From Hasllibacter sp963833115 (lineage in GTDB: Bacteria > Pseudomonadota > Alphaproteobacteria > Rhodobacterales > Rhodobacteraceae), in NCBI GenBank assembly GCA_963833115.1, contig CAWHWS010000002.1:310001-374000 (forward strand): 64,000 nucleotides of DNA, in the 5' to 3' direction. The notes under the pieces were generated by a model, which searched no databases, had not been told where the DNA came from, and saw only the letters and a program-made list of their open reading frames with translations. Shown piece by piece: positions 31,901-40,749 of this stretch (position 1 is the first letter of the stretch; each line of letters begins with the position of its first letter). Made by a program: the position numbers and the translations under genes.

Positions 31901-33474
31901 CAATGCCGGAAGTGCCGCATGCCGGTGAACGCCATCGCGATCCCCGCCGCGTCGGCGGCCGCGATCACCTCGGCGTCCCGCTTCGAGCCGCCGGGCTGGA
32001 TCACGGCGCGCGCACCCGCCGCCACCGCCGCCTCGAGCCCGTCCGCGAAGGGGAAGAACGCGTCCGACGCCACCGCGCTCCCCTCCGCCGCGCTGCGCCC
32101 CAGGCCCAGGGCCTCCCCCATCTCCGCGGCCTTGCGCGCGGCGATGCGCGAGGACTCCACCCGGCTCATCTGGCCCGCGCCGATGCCGACCGCGCGCCCC
32201 CCGGCGGCGTAGACGATCGCGTTCGACTTCACGTGCTTGGCCACTCGCCAGGCGAAGAGCATGTCCGCCACCTCGTCCGCCTCCGGCGCCCGGCGCGTCA
32301 CCACGCGCAGGTCCTCCGCCCGGATCCGCCCCGAATCGCGGTCCTGCACCAGGAGCCCGCCCGCGACCGGCGCGATCCGCGCGCCCCCCGCGCGCGGGTC
32401 CGGCAGCCCGCCCGTCAACAGGAGCCGCAGGCCCGGCTTGCCCGCGAACACCGCGCGCGCCGCCGCGTCCGCCCCCGGCGCGATCACCACCTCGGTGAAG
32501 ATGCCCGCGATCGCCTCGGCCGCCGGCCCGTCCAGCGGCACGCCGGAGGCCACGATCCCGCCGAACGCGCTCGTCCGGTCGCAGGCCAGCGCGCGGCCGA
32601 ACGCCTCCGCCGCATCCGCCCCGAGGGCCGCGCCGCACGGGTTGGCGTGCTTGACGATCACCACCGCCGGCCGCTCGCCCGCGATCTCCGCCACCGCCTC
32701 GATCGCCGCGTCCGTGTCGTTGAGGTTGTTGTAGCTCAGCGCCTTGCCCTGCACCTGCTCGGCCGTCGCCACGCCCGGGCGCTCGTCGCCGGCGGCATAG
32801 AACGCCGCCCGCTGATGCGGGTTCTCCCCGTAGCGCAGCGCCTGGCGCCGCACCGCCGGGATCGCCAGCCGCTCGGGGAACGCCTCGCCCTCCCGCGCCG
32901 CCATCCATGCGGCGATGGCGGCGTCGTAGGCGGCGGTCCGCGCGAAGGCCGCCGCCGCGAGGCGCCGCCGCAGCGCCCCGTCCGTGCCGCCCGCCTCGAT
33001 CGCGCCCAGGATCGCGGCGTATTGCGCGGGGTCCGTCGCCACCGCCACGCGGTCCGCGTTCTTCGCCGCCGCCCGGATCATCGCTGGCCCGCCGACGTCG
33101 ATCCGCTCCACGCAGTCCTCGTCCGGCGCCCCGGACGCCACCGCCGCCTCGAACGGGTAGAGGTTCGCCACCAGCAGGTCGATCGCCCCGATCCCCCGCG
33201 CCTCGAGGTCCCCCTCGTCGATCCCCCGGCGCGCCAGCAGGCCGCCGTGCACCGCCGGATGGAGGGTCTTGACCCGCCCGCCCATCATCTCCGCCGCCCC
33301 GGTGAGGTCCGAGACCTCGCGCACCCCGATCCCCGCCGCGCGCAGGGCCGCCGCCGTGCCCCCGGTGCTCACCACCTCCACGCCCCGCGCCTCGAGCGCG
33401 CGCGCCAGATCCACGATCCCCGCCTTGTCCGACACCGACAGGAGCGCGCGGCGCGGCTCGATCACGTCATCCAT
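31900..33474 (-). CDS. purH: Bifunctional AICAR transformylase / IMP cyclohydrolase
   Basis: The 524-residue enzyme performs the last two steps of purine synthesis, formylating AICAR with 10-formyl-THF and closing the ring to IMP. The N-terminal MGS-like cyclohydrolase domain has ALLSVSDKAGIVDLARAL, VSTGGTAAALR and GGRVKTLHPAVHGG; the transformylase domain has RYGENPHQRAAFY, VIVKHANPCGAA, ACDRTSAFGGIVA and SDAFFPFADG. Start MDDVIEPRRALLSV at 33474. It is followed immediately by lspA and preceded by the heparinase-like gene. Confidence 0.97.
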   Translation of the reverse strand: MDDVIEPRRALLSVSDKAGIVDLARALEARGVEVVSTGGTAAALRAAGIGVREVSDLTGAAEMMGGRVKTLHPAVHGGLLARRGIDEGDLEARGIGAIDLLVANLYPFEAAVASGAPDEDCVERIDVGGPAMIRAAAKNADRVAVATDPAQYAAILGAIEAGGTDGALRRRLAAAAFARTAAYDAAIAAWMAAREGEAFPERLAIPAVRRQALRYGENPHQRAAFYAAGDERPGVATAEQVQGKALSYNNLNDTDAAIEAVAEIAGERPAVVIVKHANPCGAALGADAAEAFGRALACDRTSAFGGIVASGVPLDGPAAEAIAGIFTEVVIAPGADAAARAVFAGKPGLRLLLTGGLPDPRAGGARIAPVAGGLLVQDRDSGRIRAEDLRVVTRRAPEADEVADMLFAWRVAKHVKSNAIVYAAGGRAVGIGAGQMSRVESSRIAARKAAEMGEALGLGRSAAEGSAVASDAFFPFADGLEAAVAAGARAVIQPGGSKRDAEVIAAADAAGIAMAFTGMRHFRH

Positions 33475-33497
33475 TCGCCACCCTCCGCGCCCGCGCC

Positions 33498-35204
33498 TTA
33501 CACCCATCCTCCGGGCGCTTCGAGGTCCCGGATCCACTCCGGCGTGCCCTCGGCCTTCTCGATCCGCCAGCGCACCCGCGTGACCGGTGCCGCGGCCCGG
33601 CCCGACAGCACCACCTGCCGCGACGCCAGCGGAGCCGCCGCCCGCGCGTCGAGGTAGACGCTCGCCTCGATGCGCAGCTCGCACGCCCCGTCGTGCACGA
33701 GATCCCACATCTCGCCGGAGCGCGCCGCGAGCCGCGCCCCCTCCGGCGCCCGCGCCACGTCGACCTCAGGATGGAGGTGGAAGCGGATGTCGAAGGGCAG
33801 CCCCCGCGCCCCCGCGCGCGCCAGCCGCGCCCGGTCCGCGGCGTCCAGCGCGGCGAGGGTGTCCTCCCCCTCGACCCCCCGCCCCTCGGGCATCGCGCGG
33901 ACCTCGCGCCCATAGGTCAGGCCGAGCGCCGCGCGCCACGCGTCGTGGGACGCCTGCACCGCCCCGGACCGCCCCGACGGCCCCGGCAGGACGCCGCAGC
34001 GCACCTCGCCCGGCCCGCCGGCGAGGGCCTCGCCCCCGCCCCGGCGCGGTGCCAGGCGCGCGGCCGAGAGCCCGTCGAGCGAGAGCACCGAATGGGAGGC
34101 GGTCGCCCGCCCCGCCCGGCGCCAATCGGCCCCGAACGCGGCCCCCGGCCCGCAGGACACCACGATCGGCCGGCGGCCCGAGGTCACCTCCAGCGCCAGC
34201 GTTGAGGCGTGCGCCGTGCCGGCCCGCGCGGCCGGCGGCGCCGCGCCGTCGAGGATCGCGGTCAGGCGCCCCGAGGCGAGGCGCATGTACCCCGCCACCG
34301 GCGGCTCGGCGGCGCGGACCGGCGCGCGCAGCGTGGCCAGGGCCGCGTCCATCCGCGCCGGATCGCCCGGCCCCCCGCCATGCAGGCGCGGCAGCGTCCC
34401 GTCCGAATGGCGCAGGCCGCGCAGCAGGGCGGCGGCGGCGGCCCCGGCGGCGCGCAGGGGCGCGGGCACCGGGCGGCCCGCCCCCTCCAGCGCGCCCAGG
34501 GCGGCGGCGAGCAGCGCCGTCGTCTGCGCGATCGCGCCGGGATCGCGCGCCCGCTCGGCCGCGGCGAGGGCGTCCCCCGCTTCCCGCGCCAGCGCCTCGG
34601 CGAGCGGCCCCGCCGCCGGCTCCGCCGCGCCCAGCGCGAGGGTCGCGCGCAGGAGGCCCGCGCCCGCCTCGAGCCGGGGCAGGCCGGCGGGCGCCCCGCC
34701 CCGCCGCCGGCGCAGGAAGGCCGCGTGACGCGCCAGCGCCCGCCCCAGCGCGCCCGCCTCCGGCGCCCCGTCCGGATGGTCCAGCCACGCGCCCACCCGG
34801 CGGCCGGCCAGCGCCGCGGTCCATCCCGGCCCCCGCCCGCCGCCGAACCGCGCGAGCCAGGCCGCCGTCCACTCCCTCGCCGTCCCGGGCGCCGCGGCCG
34901 CGACGTCCCCGAGCCAGCCGAATCCGTGCGCGGCCCGCGGCGCCCCGGGCGCTTCCCAGGGCGGCGCGCCGGGGGCGCCGCGGGCCGCGACCTCGCCGAA
35001 GCACCAGCGCCCCTCGAGCATCGCGGCGCCGCTCGCCGGATCGCCCGGCCCGGCCTGCCCGTCCGGGACCGGGGCGCGCGCGCCGCCCGCCGGCGCCCTC
35101 CGGCGGGCGGCGACGGCGTCGCGCACGCGCGCGCCCAGGCTCCGGTCGTCGTCCTCGCCCCGCACCAGCGCCCCCTCCCGGTCCCACCCGACCCTAGCGG
35201 TCAA
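33498..35204 (-). CDS. Heparinase II/III family protein
   Basis: The protein is about 568 residues with an uncertain start. The C-terminal heparinase II/III-like beta domain shows SGRRPIVVSCGPGAAFGADWRRAGRATASHSVLSLDG, FDIRFHLHPEVDVARA and a WIRDLEAPGGWV end; the N-terminal half is the helical toroid (HGFGWLGDVAA, RVGAWLDHP, LRRRRGG). Family members are polysaccharide lyases, but no substrate is shown. A TTG at 35204 overlapping the rsmB stop is the longest reasonable start; GTG codons at about 35192 and 35165 are alternatives. The gene has the same neighbours in other Rhodobacterales. Confidence 0.82.
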   Translation of the reverse strand: MTARVGWDREGALVRGEDDDRSLGARVRDAVAARRRAPAGGARAPVPDGQAGPGDPASGAAMLEGRWCFGEVAARGAPGAPPWEAPGAPRAAHGFGWLGDVAAAAPGTAREWTAAWLARFGGGRGPGWTAALAGRRVGAWLDHPDGAPEAGALGRALARHAAFLRRRRGGAPAGLPRLEAGAGLLRATLALGAAEPAAGPLAEALAREAGDALAAAERARDPGAIAQTTALLAAALGALEGAGRPVPAPLRAAGAAAAALLRGLRHSDGTLPRLHGGGPGDPARMDAALATLRAPVRAAEPPVAGYMRLASGRLTAILDGAAPPAARAGTAHASTLALEVTSGRRPIVVSCGPGAAFGADWRRAGRATASHSVLSLDGLSAARLAPRRGGGEALAGGPGEVRCGVLPGPSGRSGAVQASHDAWRAALGLTYGREVRAMPEGRGVEGEDTLAALDAADRARLARAGARGLPFDIRFHLHPEVDVARAPEGARLAARSGEMWDLVHDGACELRIEASVYLDARAAAPLASRQVVLSGRAAAPVTRVRWRIEKAEGTPEWIRDLEAPGGWV

Positions 35205-36565
35205 GCGCCGCCGAGGGACAGGCGCGTCATGAAGAAGCCGTCCATCCCGCCGCGCTCCGGCCAGAGGTCCGGCGCGGTGCGCAGGCCGAGCGCGCCATGC
35301 CACTCCTCCGGCACGCCCGCCGGCACCGCCCGCTCCACCCGCAGCCCCGGGCGCCGCGCCAGCGCCCCCTCGACCAGCCGCTCGCCCTCCTCGGGCAGGA
35401 GCGAGCAGGTGCACAGGACCAGCCGCCCGCCCGGCGCCAGCCAGCCCAGCGCCCGGTCCAGGAGCGCCGCCTGCCGCGCCGCCAGCGCCTTCAGCGCGCC
35501 GCCGTCCCGCGCGAAGGGAAGGTCGGGATGCCGCCGGATCGTGCCCGTCGCGCTGCACGGCGCGTCGAGCAGGATGGCGTCCACCGGCTCCCCAGGCGCC
35601 CAGTCCAGGAGGTCCGCGGCGATCACCTCCGCCGTGAGCCCCGTGCGGCCGAGGTTCTCGCGCAGCCGCACCAGCCGCGCCTCGCTCGCGTCCACCGCCG
35701 CGACCCGGGCGCCGGCGGCGGCGATCTGCATCGTCTTGCCCCCCGGCGCCGCGCACAGGTCGAGCACCCGCTCCCCGGGACGCGGCGCCAGCATCCGCAC
35801 CGGCAGCGCGGCGGCCGCGTCCTGCACCCACCACGCGCCGTCGGCGTAGCCGGGCAGCGCCGAGACCTGCGCCCCGGCGGCCAGCCGCACGCTCCCCGTC
35901 GGCAGGGCCTCGCCGCCCACGCGCCCGGCCAGGGCGGGCGCGTCCCCGTCCCGCGGGGTCAGGTCGAGCGCCGCGCCCCGGTCGTGCGCCGCCTCGATCG
36001 CGGCGGTCCGCGCGGCGCCCGCCGCCCCCTGCACGCGGCCCCGGATCCAGTTCGGCAGACGGTTCGGGGAGGCCCCCTCCCAGGCCGGGCGCCCCCCCTC
36101 GGCCACGCGCCGCAGCACCGCGTTCGCCATCCCCGCCAGCGCCCCGCCGCCGGGCAGCGCCCGCACCGCCGAGACCGCCTCGTCCACCACGCCGTGCGGG
36201 GCTTCCCCGGCCATCAGCTCGCAGGTCGCCAGGCGCAGGACGATGCGCGCGCCCGGCGGCGGCATGGCGCGCAGATGCGGCTTGAGGGCCGCGTCCGCCC
36301 GCGCCAGGTGGCGCAGCGCCTGCGCGGCCAGCCGGCGCGCCGCGGCCCGCCCCTCGGGCGGCAGGGCGGCCTCCGCCTCCGGCGCGCTCTCCGAGAACGG
36401 CCGCCCCGACAGGAGCGCCCCCTGGATCATCTCCCGCGCGGCCTCCCGCGGGGTCCGCGGGGTCTGAGACCCCCTTGGGGTCCGAGACCCCTGCGGGGTC
36501 CGGGCCGCCCGGGGCGTCCGGGACGCCGTCGGCGGGCGGCGGCGATCTGGCGGGCGGTCGGACAT
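35201..36565 (-). CDS. rsmB: 16S rRNA (cytosine-C5) methyltransferase, RsmB/NOL1-NOP2-Sun family
   Basis: The 454-residue enzyme has an N-terminal NusB-like RNA-binding domain (RRLAAQALRHLARADAALKPHL...GVVDEAVSAVRAL) and a SAM domain with VLDLCAAPGGKTMQIAA, VDASEARLVRLRENL, ILLDAPCSATGTIRRHPD (release cysteine) and LVLCTCSLLPEEGE (nucleophile). It methylates cytosine in 16S rRNA, C967 in E. coli. The first about 35 residues are a repetitive, basic RTPRG-type extension encoded by short GC-rich repeats, unusual for the family. Start MSDRPPDRRRPP at 36565. Confidence 0.93.
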   Translation of the reverse strand: MSDRPPDRRRPPTASRTPRAARTPQGSRTPRGSQTPRTPREAAREMIQGALLSGRPFSESAPEAEAALPPEGRAAARRLAAQALRHLARADAALKPHLRAMPPPGARIVLRLATCELMAGEAPHGVVDEAVSAVRALPGGGALAGMANAVLRRVAEGGRPAWEGASPNRLPNWIRGRVQGAAGAARTAAIEAAHDRGAALDLTPRDGDAPALAGRVGGEALPTGSVRLAAGAQVSALPGYADGAWWVQDAAAALPVRMLAPRPGERVLDLCAAPGGKTMQIAAAGARVAAVDASEARLVRLRENLGRTGLTAEVIAADLLDWAPGEPVDAILLDAPCSATGTIRRHPDLPFARDGGALKALAARQAALLDRALGWLAPGGRLVLCTCSLLPEEGERLVEGALARRPGLRVERAVPAGVPEEWHGALGLRTAPDLWPERGGMDGFFMTRLSLGGA

Positions 36566-36665
36566 CTGGGCTCCGGGGCGGGGCATGGGCGGGCCGCCCC
36601 CCGTGCCACGCGCCGCGCCCCCCGGCAATCGGCCGGCCCTTGGCGGCCCGCCGCCGCGCGCCTAG

Positions 36666-36848
36666 ATGTCCCTCATGACCGACGCGCCCGACCTCCCCGA
36701 CGCCGCCCGCCGCGCCTTGGCCGAGGCCGAGGCGCGCCGCGCCAAGGCCGCGCCGGACGCGCGGCCCGTCGAGCTCGGCGGCCGCGACGGCCCCGAGCCC
36801 GTCCGCTTCGGCGACTGGGAGCGCAAGGGCATCGCCGTCGACTTCTAG
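36666..36848 (+). CDS. DUF1674 / succinate dehydrogenase assembly factor 4-like protein
   Basis: The short 60-residue protein has the family hallmark at its end, GPEPVRFGDWERKGIAVDF (42-60). The family includes mitochondrial SdhAF4, which helps flavinylated SdhA mature. The first half is helical and charged. Start is at ATG 36666 or 36675 (MTDAPDLPD). It is divergent from rsmB and convergent with the downstream exported protein gene. Confidence 0.85.
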   Translation: MSLMTDAPDLPDAARRALAEAEARRAKAAPDARPVELGGRDGPEPVRFGDWERKGIAVDF

Positions 36849-36852
36849 GCGC

Positions 36853-37209
36853 TCACCGCAGCGCCATCACCGCCACGTCCCCCGCCCCGCGATCCGCGAC
36901 GAAGCGCAACTCGCCCGGCCGCGCGGCCACCGCCTGGCAATCGTCGGCCCAGCGCCGCAGCCCCCAGCGGAGCGTGCGGCAGAAATGCCCGTCCTCCCAG
37001 CGCCAGCGCCCCGTGACCGCGAGCCCGAGCGCGCGCCCGGTGATCCGCCCATCCGGCGTCAGCGCGACGCGCACCCCGTCGAAGGTCAGCGTGCGCCCCG
37101 CGGTCAGGGCGGCGAAGCGCGCCCCGTCGGTCACCGCCTCCCAGGCGAGCGCGGGCGCCGGCGCGACGAGCGCGGCGGCGATGGCGGCGGCGATGGCGGA
37201 TCGTCTCAT
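36853..37209 (-). CDS. Exported hypothetical protein (118 aa)
   Basis: A signal peptide (MRRSAIAAAIAAALVAPAPALA, cut before WE) leads a 95-residue mature domain. The mature part contains RTLTFDGVRVALTPDGRITGRALG, GRWRWEDGHFCRTLRWGLRRWADDCQAV and a terminal VADRGAGDVAVMAL. The two cysteines probably form a disulfide. The pattern resembles small periplasmic proteins of Rhodobacterales with one beta-sandwich, but I cannot name a family. It follows dapB by 47 bases and may be co-transcribed. Confidence 0.7.
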   Translation of the reverse strand: MRRSAIAAAIAAALVAPAPALAWEAVTDGARFAALTAGRTLTFDGVRVALTPDGRITGRALGLAVTGRWRWEDGHFCRTLRWGLRRWADDCQAVAARPGELRFVADRGAGDVAVMALR

Positions 37210-37256
37210 GGCGGCCCCTGCGCCCTTCGAACGCGCGCCGCGCCGGCTCGGATCGC

Positions 37257-38054
37257 TCATAGCCCCAGCACGTCGGCCATGCCGTACTGCCCCGGCGGCC
37301 GCCCCAGGCCCCAGAGCACGGCCCGCACCGCCCCGCGGGCGAAGATCGCGCGATCGCCCGCCAGATGGCGCAGCACCACGCGCTCGCCGGGTCCCGCGAA
37401 GATCACGTCGTGCTCTCCGACCACGTCGCCGCCCCGCACGCTGGCGAAGCCGATCGCCCCCGCGGGCCGCGCCCCGCCCCGCGCCGTCGCCGCCACGTCC
37501 TCCAGCGCGACGCCGCGCCCCTCCGCGGCCGCCCGCCCGAGCATCAGCGCCGTGCCCGACGGCGCGTCGACCTTGCCGCGATGGTGCGCCTCGACCACCT
37601 CGATGTCCCATCCGTCGCCTAGCGCCGCGGCCACCCGCCGGGTCAGCCCCTCGAGGAGGGCCGCGCCCAGGCTCGTGTTCCCCGCCCGCACCTGGACGCA
37701 ATGGCGCGCCGCGGGGACCAGGGCCGCGACCTGCGCCGCGTCCAGGCCCGTCGTCCCGATCACGTGGACCGCCCGCGCCTGCGCGCTCAGCTCCGCCAGC
37801 GCCAGCGTCCCCTCCGGCGAGGTGAAGTCGATCACCGCCCGCGCCCGCGCCACCGCCTCCAGCGCGTCGTCCCCAATGCGGACGCCGGTCTCCCCGATCC
37901 CCGCCAGCACGCCCGCGTCCTCGCCGAGATGCGCGCTCCCCGGCCGCGCCAGCGCGCCGACCAGGCGCAGCCCCGGCATCGCCGCCACCTCCGCCACGAG
38001 CATCCGCCCCATGCGCCCCGCCGCGCCCGCGACCACCACGCCCGCCTCGTCCAT
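37257..38054 (-). CDS. dapB: 4-hydroxy-tetrahydrodipicolinate reductase
   Basis: The 265-residue enzyme reduces the dihydrodipicolinate precursor with NAD(P)H in diaminopimelate/lysine synthesis. The N-terminal Rossmann motif VVVAGAAGRMGRMLV, the DFTSPEGTLA loop, VHVIGTTGLDAAQ and the catalytic EAHHRGKVDAPSGTAL motif (His-His and Lys) are intact. Start MDEAGVVVAG at 38054. Divergent from rbfA. Confidence 0.96.
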   Translation of the reverse strand: MDEAGVVVAGAAGRMGRMLVAEVAAMPGLRLVGALARPGSAHLGEDAGVLAGIGETGVRIGDDALEAVARARAVIDFTSPEGTLALAELSAQARAVHVIGTTGLDAAQVAALVPAARHCVQVRAGNTSLGAALLEGLTRRVAAALGDGWDIEVVEAHHRGKVDAPSGTALMLGRAAAEGRGVALEDVAATARGGARPAGAIGFASVRGGDVVGEHDVIFAGPGERVVLRHLAGDRAIFARGAVRAVLWGLGRPPGQYGMADVLGL

Positions 38055-38127
38055 CGCTCCGCCCTCCGCTGCCCCGGGCTTAGGGCGCGCGGTTGCGGCG
38101 GGCAACGCCCCGGCCTATCTCGCCCCC

Positions 38128-38532
38128 ATGTCCAGACGCTTCGACCCGCCCGGCAACGGGCCCTCCCAGCGCCAGCTCCGCGTGGGCGAGCTGATCCGCC
38201 GGCGCCTCGCCGAGGTCCTCTCCCGCCACGAGGTCCACGACCCCGACCTCGAGCGGATGACCATCACCGTCGGCGAGGTGCGCGCCTCCCCTGACCTCAA
38301 GGTCGCGACTGCCTTCGTCCTGCCCCTGGGCGGGCACGGCGCCGCGGACGCGATCGCCGCCCTCGCCCGCTGCGCCCCCGAGCTGCGCCGCCTGGTGGCC
38401 AAGGGCACCGCCCTCAAGTTCGCGCCCGAGCTGCGCTTCCGGGTGGACGAGACCTTCGACGCGCTCGACCGCAGCCGGGCGATGTTCGCCGACGAGACCG
38501 TCGCGCGCGACGTCGCGCGGGACGACGAGTGA
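38128..38532 (+). CDS. rbfA: 30S ribosome-binding factor A
   Basis: The 134-residue KH-fold protein assists late 30S maturation and cold adaptation. Family features: RQLRVGELIRRRLAEVLSRHEVHDPDL, MTITVGEVRASPDLKVATAFVLPLG and LRFRVDETFDALDR. It starts a plus-strand run that includes truB and rpsO, the classical translation neighbourhood. The stop overlaps the next gene (GTGA). Confidence 0.95.
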   Translation: MSRRFDPPGNGPSQRQLRVGELIRRRLAEVLSRHEVHDPDLERMTITVGEVRASPDLKVATAFVLPLGGHGAADAIAALARCAPELRRLVAKGTALKFAPELRFRVDETFDALDRSRAMFADETVARDVARDDE

Positions 38533-39278
38533 GGCGGCGCGCCGCCCGGGCCGCGCTCATGGCCGCCCTGCTCGCCGCCGCCCTCGCCCATCCCGCCCGC
38601 GCCGAAGATGCCGGCTGCCGCGACGTGACGTTCGAGGGCGCGGCCTACGCCGTCTGCTCCGCCCCCCCGGGCGCCGACATGCGGCTCTTCCTCGACGGGC
38701 CGGACGGCCGCCTGGGCGGGTTCGGCCGGGTGGAGGACATGCTGGCCGCCCGCGGCGAGCGCCTCGTCTTCGCCATGAACGCCGGCATGTACCATGCCGA
38801 CCGCTCCCCCGTCGGCCTCTACGTGGAGGACGGCGCCGAGGCGATGCGCCTCGTCACATCCGCCGGCCCGGGCAATTTCGGCATGCTGCCCAACGGGGTC
38901 CTGTGCCTCGGTGCGCCGTTCGAGGTGATGACCACCGAAGCCTACGCCGCCCGCGCCCGGGGCTGCGAGGACGCGACGCAATCGGGCCCGATGCTCGTCA
39001 TCGAGGGCGCCCTCCACCCCCGCTTCATCGAAGGCTCGGACAGCCTCAACGTGCGCAACGGCGCCGGCGTCGCCCCGGACGGCACGCTCCACCTCGCGAT
39101 CTCGCGCCGCCCGGTGAACTTCCACGACTTCGCGCGCTTCTTCCGCGACGGGCTCGGCACGCCGGACGCGCTCTATCTCGACGGCCGCGTCAGCCGGCTC
39201 TGGGCGCCGGGGCTCGGCCGCCGGGACGGCGGCCTGCCGCTCGGCCCGATGGTCGGCCTCGTGGCGCCGGCGGACTAG
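38529..39278 (+). CDS. Exported phosphodiester glycosidase (NAGPA/DUF2233) family protein
   Basis: The 249-residue protein begins at GTG 38529, overlapping the rbfA stop. A signal peptide ends near HPARAED. The NAGPA-like domain has VFAMNAGMYHADRSPVGLYVEDG, NFGMLPNGVLCL, ATQSGPMLVIEGALHPRF, RNGAGVAPDGTLHLAIS and ALYLDGRVSRLWAPG, matching bacterial DUF2233 proteins thought to act on glycosyl phosphodiesters in the periplasm. It is commonly placed between rbfA and truB in Rhodobacterales. Confidence 0.88.
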   Translation: MRRRAARAALMAALLAAALAHPARAEDAGCRDVTFEGAAYAVCSAPPGADMRLFLDGPDGRLGGFGRVEDMLAARGERLVFAMNAGMYHADRSPVGLYVEDGAEAMRLVTSAGPGNFGMLPNGVLCLGAPFEVMTTEAYAARARGCEDATQSGPMLVIEGALHPRFIEGSDSLNVRNGAGVAPDGTLHLAISRRPVNFHDFARFFRDGLGTPDALYLDGRVSRLWAPGLGRRDGGLPLGPMVGLVAPAD

Positions 39279-40180
39279 TGGCCCGCCGCCGCCGCGGCCG
39301 GGACGTCACCGGCTGGATCGTCGTCGACAAGCCCGCGGGCATCGGCTCCACCCAGGTCGTCGCCGCCGTCCGCCGCGCGCTGGACGCGAAGAAGGCCGGC
39401 CACGCCGGCACGCTCGACCCGGACGCGACCGGCGTCCTCGCCGTCGCGCTGGGCGAGGCGACCAAGACCGTCCCCTGGCTCCAGGACGCCGCCAAGACCT
39501 ACCGCTTCGCCGTGCGCTTCGGCGCCGCGACCGCCACCGACGACGCCGCCGGCGACGTGACCGCCACCTCCCCCGTCCGCCCCGCCGCGCCCGAGATCGA
39601 GGCCGCGCTCCCGGCCTTCACCGGCGAGATAGAGCAGGTGCCCCCCGCCTACTCCGCCGTCCGCGTCGCCGGGCGGCGCGCCCACATGATCGCCCGCGGC
39701 GGCAAGACGCCGGACCTCGCCCCGCGCCCCCTCCACGTCCACGCCCTCACGCTGGAGGAGATGCGCGGCCCGGACACCGCCGTCCTGAGCATGACCTGCG
39801 GCAAGGGCGGCTACGTCCGCGCCATCGCCCGCGACCTCGGCGCCGCTCTGGGCGGGCACGCGCACTGCCTCTGGCTCCGCCGCACCCGCTCCGGCCCCTT
39901 CGCCGCCGCGGACGGCGCCTCCATGGACGATCTCGGCGCCGCGCCCCTCCTCCCGCTGGAGGCCGCGATCCCGGACATGCCCCGCGTCCACGCGACCGAG
40001 GCCGGCGCCACCCGCCTCGCCCACGGCAATCCCGGCGAGGCGATCCCCCAGGGCGCGCCCCCCGCCTACGGCGCCGAGGCCCTCGCGATGCGGGGCGGCC
40101 GCGCCCTCGCCATCGGCGCCTGGCGCGGCGGGATGCTCCATCCCGCCCGCGTCTTCGCGGCCCCGGACCCCGATCCGTGA
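39278..40180 (+). CDS. truB: tRNA pseudouridine(55) synthase
   Basis: The 300-residue enzyme isomerises U55 in the tRNA T-loop. Key regions are GWIVVDKPAGIGSTQVV, KKAGHAGTLDPDATGVLAVALGEATK with the catalytic Asp47, and TYRFAVRFGAATATDD. QVPPAYSAVRVAGRRAHMIARGG and CGKGGYVRAIARDLG follow. The GTG start at 39278 shares one base with the preceding TAG. The stop overlaps the next gene's GTG. Confidence 0.96.
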   Translation: MARRRRGRDVTGWIVVDKPAGIGSTQVVAAVRRALDAKKAGHAGTLDPDATGVLAVALGEATKTVPWLQDAAKTYRFAVRFGAATATDDAAGDVTATSPVRPAAPEIEAALPAFTGEIEQVPPAYSAVRVAGRRAHMIARGGKTPDLAPRPLHVHALTLEEMRGPDTAVLSMTCGKGGYVRAIARDLGAALGGHAHCLWLRRTRSGPFAAADGASMDDLGAAPLLPLEAAIPDMPRVHATEAGATRLAHGNPGEAIPQGAPPAYGAEALAMRGGRALAIGAWRGGMLHPARVFAAPDPDP

Positions 40181-40740
40181 CTGGACCCGAGACAGGCCTC
40201 GTGACGGGGCCCGCGGCGCGCCTCGTCCGCCGCCGCGCCACCCGCCCCTGCGGCACCCGCGCCGAGGCCGCCTTCTCCCCCTGCGGCGCCTATCGCTACG
40301 CGCTCACCCTGACCTGGAGCCCCGCGGGGTCGCGAGTGACCTGGATCATGCTGAACCCCTCCACCGCGGACGCCGCCCGCAACGACCCCACGATCGAGCG
40401 CTGCGAGCGCCGCTCCCGCGCGCTGGGCCACGGCGCGATGCGCGCGGTGAACCTCTTCGCCCTCCGCGCCACCCGCCCGGCGGACATGAAGCGCGCCGCC
40501 GATCCCGTCGGGCCGCGAGGCGACGCCGCCCTCGCCGCCGCCCTGCGCTGGGCGGACGCCGTCATCTGCGCCTGGGGCGTCCACGGGCACCACGCGGGCC
40601 GCGACCGGGAGGTCCTGGCCCGCGTCCGGCATCCCCTCGTCCTCGGCCTCACCGCCGCCGGCCACCCGCGCCACCCGCTCTACGTGCCCTACGCCGCCGC
40701 CCCCGCGCCCTGGCTGGACGCCCCGGCCCCCGCCGCCTAG
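40177..40740 (+). CDS. DUF1643 domain protein
   Basis: The 187-residue protein has the DUF1643 signature: YRYALTLTW, VTWIMLNPSTADAARNDPTIERCERRSRALG, RAVNLFALRATRPADMKRAADPVGPRGDAAL and the C-terminal LGLTAAGHPRHPLYV. The family is widespread but has no established reaction. A GTG start overlaps the truB stop. It may be translated with truB; no functional link is known. Confidence 0.88.
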   Translation: MTGPETGLVTGPAARLVRRRATRPCGTRAEAAFSPCGAYRYALTLTWSPAGSRVTWIMLNPSTADAARNDPTIERCERRSRALGHGAMRAVNLFALRATRPADMKRAADPVGPRGDAALAAALRWADAVICAWGVHGHHAGRDREVLARVRHPLVLGLTAAGHPRHPLYVPYAAAPAPWLDAPAPAA

Positions 40741-40749
40741 CCTCGGGCG

